A stretch of DNA of 13,496 bases from JAAYFT01 sp041655755 (GTDB lineage Bacteria; Bacillota; Clostridia; Tissierellales; Tissierellaceae). Made by a program: the position numbers and the translations under genes. The DNA is taken from the NCBI GenBank assembly GCA_041655755.1, contig JBBAEY010000062.1:1-13496 (forward strand), given 5' to 3'. Positions 7,318-13,406 of the stretch are shown here, piece by piece. The number at the start of each line of letters is the position of its first letter. Position 1 is the stretch's first letter. The notes under the pieces are model-generated. The model searched no databases, was not told the origin of the DNA, and was given only the letters and a program-made list of their open reading frames with translations.

Positions 7318-7356
7318 GTTTAAAAGAAATCAAGGAAGCTATTCATCAGCTTCCTT
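7318..7356 (-). terminator. Intrinsic terminator of the yedF-mscS-DUF951 cluster
   Basis: Perfect 9-bp stem AAGGAAGCT (7348-7356) with AGCTTCCTT (7332-7340), loop of 7, then TTGATTTCTTTT on the minus strand. The stop codon of the DUF951 gene (7339-7341) lies at the loop boundary, so the last codons form the first arm. The T-tract is interrupted, so efficiency may be moderate. Confidence 0.75.
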
Positions 7357-7569
7357 CCCCTTGTAATTTACTATACTAATCCACTTATCCTTGACTAAAA
7401 TCTTCCTAACCCTTTTTTCAAATTCCATTCTGGTAAGCCATATTTGCCTGTGACAGCCCAGACACTCAAGTTTAATGTCTGCCCCAGTCCTAAGTATCTC
7501 CCACTTGTTTTCTCCGCAGGGGTGGCCTTTTTTTAGGGCTACTGTGTCTCCCATTTCGTATTTAAGCAT
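7339..7569 (-). CDS. DUF951 family small zinc-ribbon-like protein
   Basis: A 76-residue protein that matches DUF951, a small Firmicutes family of unknown function. Visible hallmarks are the start YEMGDTVALKKGHPCGENKWEILRTG, with HPCG at 16-19, and ECLGCHRQIWLTR with Cys 36 and Cys 39; together with Cys 18 these could bind a metal. A basic FEKRVRKIL segment follows. The ORF reaches a TTG at 7584, but GGAGG placed 8 bases before the ATG at 7569 decides the start. It overlaps the end of the mscS-like gene by 8 bases, so translation is probably coupled. Family members often sit near ychF or rpsF in other Firmicutes; here an aminotransferase gene separates it from rpsF. Confidence 0.88.
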   Translation of the reverse strand: MLKYEMGDTVALKKGHPCGENKWEILRTGADIKLECLGCHRQIWLTRMEFEKRVRKILVKDKWISIVNYKGKEADE

Positions 7570-8419
7570 CTTCACTACCTCCAAATATTACCACCTTTCG
7601 ATATGGAATTTTGATATTTTCCCTGTGAAAGGCTTCCTTTGTCTTTTTTCTGATTTCTCTCTCTACAGCCCACTGCTCCATGGGCTTGGTCTTAGCTATT
7701 ATGGTAATTGACATATGGTCATCTCCCAGGTCTGTAATGCCTAGGATATTAGGGCCCTCAAGTACTGAGTCATTGTTGGAAGCTATATCTTTGCAAAGCT
7801 CATCTAGGATGTCAATCACCTTGTCAGCATCCTCTTCATAGGGGACTGATATGACAACTAAGGCCCTCATGGCACCTCTGCTACTATTGGTGACTTGCTG
7901 AATCCTGCCATTGGGAATTATATGGAGCTCCCCTGAGAAGGCCCTGAGCTTGGTAACCCTTATACCCATCTCCTCTACTATCCCCTCAAAGGAATCCAAC
8001 CTTATATAGTCCCCAACGGCATATTGATCTTCTATAAATATAAAAAAACCAGTTATTATATCCTTGACCAATGATTGGGCACCAAATCCTATGGCTAGGC
8101 CCCCTATTCCAGCAGTGGCTAAAATAGAGCTTGTGTTTATATTAAACATATCGAGGATAATTATGGTGGCTATAAAGTAGAGGGTATATTTTACTAGATT
8201 TTTCAGCAGCTCCCCAATGGTATGGGCCCTCTTGCCCGTGGCAAGGTAACTGCTTTCCTTCCTATTTGATAAGGCCTTGTCTACGACCCTATCGGTGATG
8301 GAAAGTATAAACCTTATGGCAAATAGTATGATTATAACCTTGATACCCTTGCCAAGAATATTTAAATCTCCCTTTGCATCCTTTAAATAAATATTATTTA
8401 ACTCTTCAAGCTTCCACAT
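7562..8419 (-). CDS. MscS-family small-conductance mechanosensitive channel
   Basis: A 285-residue channel that would open under membrane tension to release solutes during osmotic downshock. Membrane segments lie at about 24-41 and 75-90, and the pore helix at about 97-128 with the glycine/alanine pattern ATAGIGGLAIGFGAQSLVKD, the signature of MscS TM3. The soluble beta domain follows (FFIFIEDQYAVGDYI, then EGIVEEMGIRVTKLR and IIPNG), and then the alpha/beta C-terminal domain to residue 285. This is the minimal three-helix form (B. subtilis YkuT-like). It sits in a tight cluster, 8 bases after the DUF3343 stop and overlapping DUF951. An AGGTGATAAA ribosome site precedes the ATG. Confidence 0.95.
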   Translation of the reverse strand: MWKLEELNNIYLKDAKGDLNILGKGIKVIIILFAIRFILSITDRVVDKALSNRKESSYLATGKRAHTIGELLKNLVKYTLYFIATIIILDMFNINTSSILATAGIGGLAIGFGAQSLVKDIITGFFIFIEDQYAVGDYIRLDSFEGIVEEMGIRVTKLRAFSGELHIIPNGRIQQVTNSSRGAMRALVVISVPYEEDADKVIDILDELCKDIASNNDSVLEGPNILGITDLGDDHMSITIIAKTKPMEQWAVEREIRKKTKEAFHRENIKIPYRKVVIFGGSEDA

Positions 8420-8427
8420 TTTATCAC

Positions 8428-8694
8428 CTAAATTATCTTTTCATATTTATTTTGAATTCCATTTCTAGTATATCTATATATGCCCGCTAGCTTAATTTGA
8501 TTACTATCCATGGCTTCTTTTACCTTTTCCAAATCATCCAGTGCGAAAATAATGGCTAGGCCACAGCTCAGGGATATTTCCCTTGGGGTTGGAATGGTTT
8601 TGAAACTGATTTCCTTATCCCTAAATACACTTTCTGCCCCTATGGTGTAATGGGTTGACTTAAAAACTAGAATTCCATATACTTCTGTATTCAT
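8428..8694 (-). CDS. DUF3343 putative Se/S carrier-like protein
   Basis: An 88-residue protein with the DUF3343 pattern: an N-terminal strand YGILVFKSTHYTIGAE, then IPTPREISLSCGLAI containing the conserved Cys 44, then FALDDLEKV. The family (Pfam Se/S carrier-like) is proposed to hold sulfur or selenium on this cysteine, and is often found near yedF and selenium genes. The adjacent yedF, 9 bases upstream, supports that reading. The start is the ATG at 8694, 6 bases behind TAGGAG; a TTG one codon earlier is too close to the ribosome site. No selenocysteine-type in-frame TGA is needed to read the gene. Confidence 0.85.
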   Translation of the reverse strand: MNTEVYGILVFKSTHYTIGAESVFRDKEISFKTIPTPREISLSCGLAIIFALDDLEKVKEAMDSNQIKLAGIYRYTRNGIQNKYEKII

Positions 8695-8703
8695 CAATAT
8701 CTC

Positions 8704-9333
8704 CTATCCAAAAGTGATTGTATTGTTTGCATTTTTCATCTTCTCATATATAAGATACATGTTTCCAATTTCCCCTACCTGTATCTTTTCCTGTAAATGA
8801 TAGTAATCTAAACAGGCACCACAGGAAATAATTTCTACCCCTTCCTCCTCCAATTCCTTTAAGTCTTCTAGGACTTCAGAGCCTTCACAGGTCAGGTAGA
8901 CCCCTGAGTTGTAAAATACCATGGTAGAGGGAAATGGAGTCGCTGCCCCTATGGTGTAGATTAGGGACTTCATCAAAATCTTGCCTAATTCCTCCTCTCC
9001 TCCACCCATTTTATTTGAACCAAATGCAATGGTCAAGTCCTTAAAGGTATCTGGTATACAGACTGCTGGCCCTTCATCTGCCAGGTCAGCTTCATCTGCC
9101 TTAATTTCGCTTACATTTCCCTTTGTGATATGAATATAGTATTCACTGTCCCTCCCCTTGTCTATTATAAAGCTATATCCAAGGGAGATAGCCAGTTTGG
9201 ATACATTGTCCTTTGCCACCTCATTGTCTACTATTGTGGTTACTAGTCCATTTTCCATTCCATCTAATTCTTTTTTAGTCATTATGACAGGTCTAGGGCA
9301 GGCCTCTTTCCTTGCATCTACTTCTATTTTCAT
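8704..9333 (-). CDS. yedF: Selenium metabolism protein YedF (TusA-like + DsrE-like)
   Basis: A 209-residue two-domain protein. Residues 1-72 are a TusA/SirA-like fold with the hallmark CPRP (Cys 12 to Pro 15) whose cysteine carries persulfide in TusA. Residues about 95-209 are a DsrE-like domain with a conserved GGGEEELGKILMKSLIYTI segment, and IISCGACLDYY with Cys 171 and Cys 174 as likely second sulfur/selenium sites. This architecture matches the YedF family associated with SelD-containing genomes, where a role in selenium delivery is proposed but not proven in detail. AGGGGG precedes the ATG by about 8 bases. It leads the yedF-DUF3343-mscS-DUF951 cluster. selD itself is not in the window. 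Confidence 0.88.
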   Translation of the reverse strand: MKIEVDARKEACPRPVIMTKKELDGMENGLVTTIVDNEVAKDNVSKLAISLGYSFIIDKGRDSEYYIHITKGNVSEIKADEADLADEGPAVCIPDTFKDLTIAFGSNKMGGGEEELGKILMKSLIYTIGAATPFPSTMVFYNSGVYLTCEGSEVLEDLKELEEEGVEIISCGACLDYYHLQEKIQVGEIGNMYLIYEKMKNANNTITFG

Positions 9334-9364
9334 TGTAATTCCCCCTAAAATTATTCTTATTAAT

Positions 9365-9370
9365 ATTATA
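9365..9370 (-). promoter_or_regulatory. Possible -10 element for the yedF cluster
   Basis: A perfect TATAAT on the minus strand, 32 bases upstream of the yedF ATG, in the 112-base AT-rich gap after the DUF5711-like gene. No convincing -35 box lies 16-18 bases further up, and no terminator hairpin follows the upstream gene, so read-through is also possible. Confidence 0.3.
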
Positions 9371-9445
9371 GTATTTTTGGTTCTATTTCTCCGATAGTAT
9401 AGATATATTTTATAGGTTTATCTCCTGCCATAGATTTTATTAATA

Positions 9446-10525
9446 CTATTCCCTCTTATTTACTATATCATATGTCCTTATCCCCTCTGTTAGCAGGAGG
9501 AGGATTTCATTTTTACCCTGGTATGCCTTCCTTATTTGCCCCTTATGTTTTAGTATTTGTTTATCCTTGTCTAAGACAATCAATTGATTGTCACCATATA
9601 GCATAATCCTATCTCCCAGCAAGTCGATTTTCTTATATTCATCTCCAAAGCCTATTTTACTTTCAACCCTACCTCCATAATCCATGACCTCCAGGTAGTT
9701 GCTATATAGGATATATATCCTATCCCCCCTGATGTCTATATCCTTCACTAGATCAAACTGCTTCTTCCACATTATGTTGCCATCCCTTACAAGGTATAGG
9801 TTCCTGTCAGTCAATATAATCAGCTCATCCTTTGGACTAAAGTCTAGGTGCAGGACTATCTCACCCTCTAAAAAAAGGGATCCAAGCCTTTCATTTGCCT
9901 GCCCAAAGCTATCTATCTTAGAGCCTAGATTTTCCTCACCCAAGCTCAATAGGCCTAGGGCATTTATCCTTCCATCCTCGTTTGAGCTATAGGTAAGGAT
10001 ATTTTCCTTTTCATAACTATAATTACCTACCAGCACCCCATCCCTGTCCAATACATTTACTATTTCGAAACCCTCCATTTTTATATGATAAAAAAGATTT
10101 CCTCCGCTTTCCTTTAGATTATATATTTCCCTTCCCAATTGCAATCTATTTATGGTCTCACCTTTTTTGTCAAAGATGTATATGTCACCACTAGACTTGT
10201 CATAGAGGTAAATGAACATGTCTCCAAAGTGTATATCTGGTTTGGAAAATTTGAATTCTTTTTCCACAATCATAGTGCCGTCAAGCTTTAGGAATGATAG
10301 CTTATTGTATTTCCATTTAACTAAATTTCCCCCGTATAGGCCTATATCTAGTATATCACCATCTTCTATGGAGTCCCTTACTATGAGGGACTTTTCTTTT
10401 TCTGTAAAATATTCGAAGATAGATAGGGTCCCTAGCTTATCTGTCCTCCCTAGCAAAAATGCCATAAGGGCCAGAAGTATTAATAATAGTATCTTTAGAC
10501 CTTTACTACTTTTTCTCTTTTCCAT
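9446..10525 (-). CDS. Membrane-anchored DUF5711-like protein, beta-propeller-like
   Basis: A 359-residue protein of unknown function. A basic start (MEKRKSSKGLK) and a single hydrophobic segment at about 11-26 suggest an N-terminal anchor with the rest outside the cell. The remainder is a chain of short beta strands with repeating patterns such as DGDILDIGLYGG, GDMFIYLYDKSSGDIYIFDKKGE, GDRIYILYSN and GDRIMLYGDNQLIVLDKD, suggesting a seven- or eight-bladed propeller. No cysteines, lipobox or catalytic motif stand out. It most resembles DUF5711 clostridial proteins. Start: ATG at 10525 after TAGGAG, with a slightly long spacer. It is transcribed alone, divergent from the DUF2089 operon. Confidence 0.72.
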   Translation of the reverse strand: MEKRKSSKGLKILLLILLALMAFLLGRTDKLGTLSIFEYFTEKEKSLIVRDSIEDGDILDIGLYGGNLVKWKYNKLSFLKLDGTMIVEKEFKFSKPDIHFGDMFIYLYDKSSGDIYIFDKKGETINRLQLGREIYNLKESGGNLFYHIKMEGFEIVNVLDRDGVLVGNYSYEKENILTYSSNEDGRINALGLLSLGEENLGSKIDSFGQANERLGSLFLEGEIVLHLDFSPKDELIILTDRNLYLVRDGNIMWKKQFDLVKDIDIRGDRIYILYSNYLEVMDYGGRVESKIGFGDEYKKIDLLGDRIMLYGDNQLIVLDKDKQILKHKGQIRKAYQGKNEILLLLTEGIRTYDIVNKRE

Positions 10526-10559
10526 ACGACCTTGTCTCCTAGTCTTTGTCTTAAGCCCT

Positions 10560-10568
10560 ATTATATCA
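10560..10568 (-). promoter_or_regulatory. Extended -10 promoter of the DUF5711-like gene
   Basis: TGATATAAT on the minus strand, an extended -10 with TG one base before a perfect TATAAT. The -35 region is poor, as is common for extended -10 promoters. The leader would be about 30 bases. Confidence 0.6.
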
Positions 10569-10615
10569 TATAGTAGGCCCAGAGAATAAGTAAATATTTA
10601 TTGGCATTCACCGGT

Positions 10616-10690
10616 TATAAGTATTAATTGCCTTAATTTATTTAATACTTATATTAATTATCTTAATATTTATATTGACAATATTAAGGT
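10616..10690. repeat. Cluster of AT-rich inverted and direct repeats on the divergent promoter region
   Basis: Three repeat pairs overlap. TATAAGTATTAA (10616-10627) and TTAATACTTATA (10642-10653) are perfect 12-bp inverted arms. TTAATACTTATATTAAT (10642-10658) recurs as TTAATATTTATATTGAC (10663-10679), 21 bases on, about two helical turns. CTTAATATT (10662-10670) is inverted as AATATTAAG (10680-10688), flanking the -35 box. The layout suggests operators, but AT-rich DNA yields some such repeats by chance. Confidence 0.6.
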
Positions 10691-10703
10691 ATTGTATTAT
10701 TAT
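10675..10703 (+). promoter_or_regulatory. Consensus SigA promoter of the DUF2089/SHOCT operon
   Basis: TTGACA (10675-10680), a 17-base spacer and TATTAT (10698-10703). The -35 box lies between inverted repeat arms CTTAATATT and AATATTAAG, so a bound protein could block polymerase. Confidence 0.88.
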
Positions 10704-10744
10704 TATCCTAAGGGGTTAATTATATAAGGAATAGGGGTGATTCT

Positions 10745-11035
10745 ATGGCTAATAGGATAAAAATTAAGGTCATAGATAGTAAAAGTAACTTCAGGCTTCG
10801 ATTGCCCAGTATACCATTTTGGTTGATTATATCCATGATAAATTTGGCTTTTTTATTTAAGCCCCTTGTTCTGAGGCATCTTGATGGGCTGGATCAAGGT
10901 ACAAGAGTTGCCTTAGACAAGTTTGACAGTGAAAGTATTAGGGAATTATTTGACGGCTTGAGAAGATGCGGTAGATTTGATCTGCTTGATCTTTCCACTG
11001 GCGACGGTACAGAAGTTAAGATATCTATATTGTAA
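10745..11035 (+). CDS. Small membrane protein resembling the C-terminal domain of its operon neighbour
   Basis: A 96-residue protein I cannot assign to a named family. It opens with IKIKVID (5-11), then a hydrophobic segment at about 24-38 (FWLIISMINLAFLF) that may enter the membrane, a helix DSESIRELFDGLRRCG (61-76), and ends LLDLSTGDGTEVKISIL. This layout aligns by eye with residues 46-124 of the third gene (LKIRVFE, then LEEIFAAIKSG, then KIVDVNSEDGTKVEVVIE), so the two probably share a fold, with this copy having gained a longer hydrophobic middle. AGGGGTGA precedes the ATG. First gene of the operon; DUF2089 follows after 15 bases. Confidence 0.8.
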   Translation: MANRIKIKVIDSKSNFRLRLPSIPFWLIISMINLAFLFKPLVLRHLDGLDQGTRVALDKFDSESIRELFDGLRRCGRFDLLDLSTGDGTEVKISIL

Positions 11036-11050
11036 GGAAGGGATGAGAAT

Positions 11051-11422
11051 ATGAGAAGGGAAGTTCTGGGGCGCTGCCCCGTATGCGGTGAGGAACTGTT
11101 TGTCACAAGACTTAGCTGCCACAAGTGCCACACCAAAATCGAAGGAGACTTTACCCTATGCAAATTTTGCAAATTGACAAGGGAGCAGCAGGACTTTGTC
11201 GAGGTCTTCATAAAGAGCAGGGGCAATATAAAGGAAATAGAGAAAGAATTAGGTATCTCTTATCCTACTGTAAGGGGAAGACTTGAAAATGTAATAGAGG
11301 CCCTTGGTTATAGTCCAAGGTTTGAGGGTCCAAAGGTAGATAAAAAAGAAGTCCTAGAGAAGTTGAACAATGGTGAAATTTCGCCTGATGAAGCTCTAAA
11401 GCTTCTTCAAGGTGAGGAATGA
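11051..11422 (+). CDS. DUF2089 protein: zinc ribbon, HTH and SHOCT-like tail
   Basis: A 123-residue likely DNA-binding protein of the DUF2089 family. Residues 9-40 hold three CxxC pairs: CPVC (9-12), CHKC (23-26) and CKFC (37-40), which should bind zinc. Residues about 44-86 form a helix-turn-helix resembling sigma region 4 (EQQDFVEVFIKSRGNI, then KELGISYPTVRGRLENVIEALG). Residues 100-120, VLEKLNNGEISPDEALKLLQ, match the SHOCT-like motif that also begins the next gene. AAGGAAGGG sets the ATG. Its stop lies 14 bases before the third gene's ATG, so the pair is probably coupled. Likely role: local transcription regulator, perhaps acting on the repeats upstream of this operon (inference). Confidence 0.88.
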   Translation: MRREVLGRCPVCGEELFVTRLSCHKCHTKIEGDFTLCKFCKLTREQQDFVEVFIKSRGNIKEIEKELGISYPTVRGRLENVIEALGYSPRFEGPKVDKKEVLEKLNNGEISPDEALKLLQGEE

Positions 11423-11436
11423 TAAGGAGGGCTAAG

Positions 11437-11811
11437 ATGTCAGAAAAATTGCAGATCTTAAGTATGGTTCAGGAAGGAAAAATCAGTGCAGAAGAAGGGG
11501 TCAAACTTCTGGAGGCCTTGGATGATACAGATAGGCCTGATGAGCTTCTACCCACCGACTCGAAGGCCAAATGGCTGAAAATCAGGGTATTTGAACCGGG
11601 AGACAATACCAAGGTCAATGTAACTCTACCCCTCTCACTCTTTAGTGTAGGAGTAAAGCTGGCTGGTAAGTTTTCCCCCGAAATTAAAGAAGCCGGCCTA
11701 TCCGAAGATGATTTGGAAGAGATATTTGCCGCCATTAAAAGTGGTGCAACTGGAAAAATCGTCGACGTAAATAGTGAAGATGGCACAAAGGTTGAAGTAG
11801 TTATTGAATAA
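11437..11811 (+). CDS. SHOCT-like domain protein with C-terminal sensor-like domain
   Basis: A 124-residue protein. Residues 3-27 (KLQILSMVQEGKISAEEGVKLLEAL) are the SHOCT-like helix-turn-helix seen at the start of YvlB/LiaX-type envelope-stress proteins, where it is a short oligomerisation module. A linker leads to a domain of about 80 residues (46-124): KIRVFEPGDNTKVNVTLPLSLF, an amphipathic helix, LEEIFAAIKSGATGKIVDV and a final strand ending VVIE. There is no signal peptide, so it is probably cytoplasmic. The ORF reaches an ATG at 11419 overlapping the DUF2089 stop, but a perfect AAGGAGG 6 bases before the ATG at 11437 makes that the start. A strong terminator follows. Confidence 0.87.
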   Translation: MSEKLQILSMVQEGKISAEEGVKLLEALDDTDRPDELLPTDSKAKWLKIRVFEPGDNTKVNVTLPLSLFSVGVKLAGKFSPEIKEAGLSEDDLEEIFAAIKSGATGKIVDVNSEDGTKVEVVIE

Positions 11812-11836
11812 TCCCCTAAGAGGGGATTATTTTTGT
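11807..11836 (+). terminator. Intrinsic terminator of the DUF2089/SHOCT operon
   Basis: Perfect 11-bp stem AATAATCCCCT (11807-11817) with AGGGGATTATT (11821-11831), loop AAG, followed by TTTG. It includes the stop codon (11809-11811). The following T-rich DNA forms the -35 region of the next gene. Confidence 0.92.
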
Positions 11837-11862
11837 ATTTTCCATACCAAGTATGCTATACT
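11833..11862 (+). promoter_or_regulatory. Extended -10 promoter of the MocR-type gene
   Basis: TTGTAT (11833-11838), an 18-base spacer and TATACT (11857-11862), with TG one base upstream of the -10 box. A CATAC-CAA-GTATG inverted repeat (11843-11855) fills the spacer. Confidence 0.7.
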
Positions 11863-11880
11863 AAATGTATCCATACATTT
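11863..11880. promoter_or_regulatory. Palindromic operator candidate at the MocR transcription start
   Basis: AAATGTATCCATACATTT is a perfect inverted repeat (8-bp arms, CC centre) that begins directly after the -10 box and covers the expected transcription start. Together with CATAC-CAA-GTATG in the promoter spacer it gives four GTAT/ATAC half-sites, fitting autoregulation by the encoded protein. Confidence 0.55.
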
Positions 11881-11897
11881 ATATGAGGAGGATTAGC

Positions 11898-13349
11898 ATG
11901 GAAAAAATTTCATTGAATAAGGAATCTGATATACCCCTATACTTACAGTTATTTGAAAGATTTAAGGATTTAATCGAGGATAACCAACTGGACAAGGACA
12001 AATTACCTTCCATAAGGAGCCTTGCAAAACATCTAGCTGTAAACAATGTGACAGTTGTCAGTGCCTATAAGCTTCTGGAACAGGAGGGTTATGTTTACTC
12101 TATCAAGGGAAGCGGTACATATATAAAGAGGCTTCCCCTTGCAGAGGATTTGTCCTATACTGCGGAGGGGGACATGGAACTCATGATTTCTGGTATCCTT
12201 CCCATATCCAAGGGTAGTATAAATTTTGCCTCCATATCCCCTACCCCTGACCTATTTCCCATTGAGGAATTTAAGCAATCTCTGGTTGAGGTCTTAGATA
12301 GGGATGCAGGTCATGCCTTTCTCTACCCTGAAGTCACTGGATATGAGCCCCTGAGGGAGTCTATTTCAAAATTTTTGTTAGACAACTACAATACCCAGGT
12401 AGATAAGGACCAAATACTGATTACATCTGGAGGGCAGCAGGGTTTAGACATCGTATCTAAATCCTTGATTAACCCGGGTGATGTAGTATTTGTTGAAAAT
12501 CCAACTTATTCTGGTGCCCTAGCCCAATTCAAGTCCAGGGGTGCCAAAATAATCGGCATTCCCCTAGAGGAAGATGGGATAGACTTGAGTTTGCTAAAAT
12601 CCTATGTAAAAAGATATAAACCCAAGTTTCTATATTTGATGACCAATTACCAGAGTCCTACCACCTATTCATATGGTGATGATGTTAAGAGGGAGATCCT
12701 ATCCCTAGCCAGTCAAAATAACTTTTATATTATTGAGGACGATTTTTTAACGGACCTGTCCTATGAGGAGGATTTGAGAACCCCCTTAAAATCAATAGAT
12801 TCTCAAAATCAGGTAATCTTTATTAAAAGCTTTTCTAAGATATTTATGCCGGGTGTGAGAATAGGTTTCCTTACCCTGCCAAACTTTCTCTTCAAGGAGA
12901 TCATCAAGGCAAAGCACAGCACAGATGTATCTTCATCTGCCTTTCTGCAAAGGGCCTTCGACCTTTACCTCAGGAAGGGATATTGGAAAAAACACATAGA
13001 TAATATTAAGGACCTATATGGGAAAAAATACGAGATAATGACAGGGGAGTTGGACAGATTAACTAAGTATGGCCTATCCTATGTAAAGCCCAAGGGGGGG
13101 CTAAGTATATGGGTAAGACTTCCCCAGGATTTAAATGCCCTGGACCTATATGACCAATGCTGTGAAAAGGGGCTTGCCATAGTCCCTGGCAAGGTATTCT
13201 TTGTAGACCAGTCCATATACTCTAACTATATTAGAATTAGTTTTGGAGCAGTGGATAATGAGAATATTGTAAAGGGCGTTGGCATTCTGGAGGAGATTGT
13301 ATCCAGACCCTTTAGGGAGGAAAACAGCCATTACTTGCCCTTTATATAA
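11898..13349 (+). CDS. MocR-type regulator: GntR wHTH fused to an aminotransferase domain
   Basis: A 483-residue transcription factor of the GntR/MocR family. Residues about 10-78 are the winged helix (IPLYLQLFERFKDLIE, LPSIRSLAKHLAVNNVTVVS, GYVYSIKGSGTYI). Residues about 105-483 are a fold-type I aminotransferase domain: ITSGGQQGLD (175-184), NPTYSGA (201-207), IIEDDF, Lys 314 in KSFSKIFMPGVRIGF as the PLP lysine, and Arg 446. The usual Asn of NPxG is Ser 253 (YQSP), a change common in this family, so PLP more likely serves as sensor than catalyst. Targets vary (PLP synthesis, GABA and others), and no obvious target is adjacent. AGGAGG 6 bases before the ATG at 11898 fixes the start; an earlier ATG (11865) lies inside the operator palindrome. 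The core resembles the aminotransferase at 5995. Confidence 0.94.
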   Translation: MEKISLNKESDIPLYLQLFERFKDLIEDNQLDKDKLPSIRSLAKHLAVNNVTVVSAYKLLEQEGYVYSIKGSGTYIKRLPLAEDLSYTAEGDMELMISGILPISKGSINFASISPTPDLFPIEEFKQSLVEVLDRDAGHAFLYPEVTGYEPLRESISKFLLDNYNTQVDKDQILITSGGQQGLDIVSKSLINPGDVVFVENPTYSGALAQFKSRGAKIIGIPLEEDGIDLSLLKSYVKRYKPKFLYLMTNYQSPTTYSYGDDVKREILSLASQNNFYIIEDDFLTDLSYEEDLRTPLKSIDSQNQVIFIKSFSKIFMPGVRIGFLTLPNFLFKEIIKAKHSTDVSSSAFLQRAFDLYLRKGYWKKHIDNIKDLYGKKYEIMTGELDRLTKYGLSYVKPKGGLSIWVRLPQDLNALDLYDQCCEKGLAIVPGKVFFVDQSIYSNYIRISFGAVDNENIVKGVGILEEIVSRPFREENSHYLPFI

Positions 13350-13361
13350 AAAAGCATATAT

Positions 13362-13399
13362 TTAAAAAGACCCCTATTACAAATTTGTAATAGGGGTCT
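13362..13399 (-). terminator. rRNA operon terminator, perfect 32-bp palindrome
   Basis: AGACCCCTATTACAAA (13368-13383) is followed by its exact reverse complement (13384-13399). On the minus strand the hairpin is followed by TTTTTAAA, a good T-tract, about 8 bases after the 5S 3' end. On the plus strand only TATATATT follows, so it would stop MocR transcripts less well. Confidence 0.9.
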
Positions 13400-13406
13400 A
13401 TATATT

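Noticed and set aside
1493..8419. A functional link between GdpP (c-di-AMP) and the MscS channel as an osmotic regulation island
   Set aside because: They are in different operons several kilobases apart and I see no c-di-AMP riboswitch; shared physiology alone is not evidence of a system.
8428..9333. Possible selenocysteine (in-frame TGA) in yedF or DUF3343
   Set aside because: Both genes read through with ordinary cysteines at the conserved positions and end in TAG; no in-frame TGA is involved.
9366..9431. A 21-codon minus-strand ORF (MAGDKPIKYIYTIGEIEPKIL) in the gap between the DUF5711-like gene and yedF
   Set aside because: No ribosome binding site before its ATG, no recognisable family, and its end overlaps the candidate -10 element of yedF; probably chance.
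10894..11226. A 110-residue minus-strand ORF across the first two genes of the DUF2089 operon
   Set aside because: Antisense to genes with clear domains and ribosome sites; serine/leucine-rich product without a recognisable domain, so a shadow ORF.
11865..11897. Eleven-codon N-terminal extension of the MocR protein from the ATG at 11865
   Set aside because: That ATG lies inside the palindrome at the expected transcription start and has no ribosome site; AGGAGG before 11898 is decisive.
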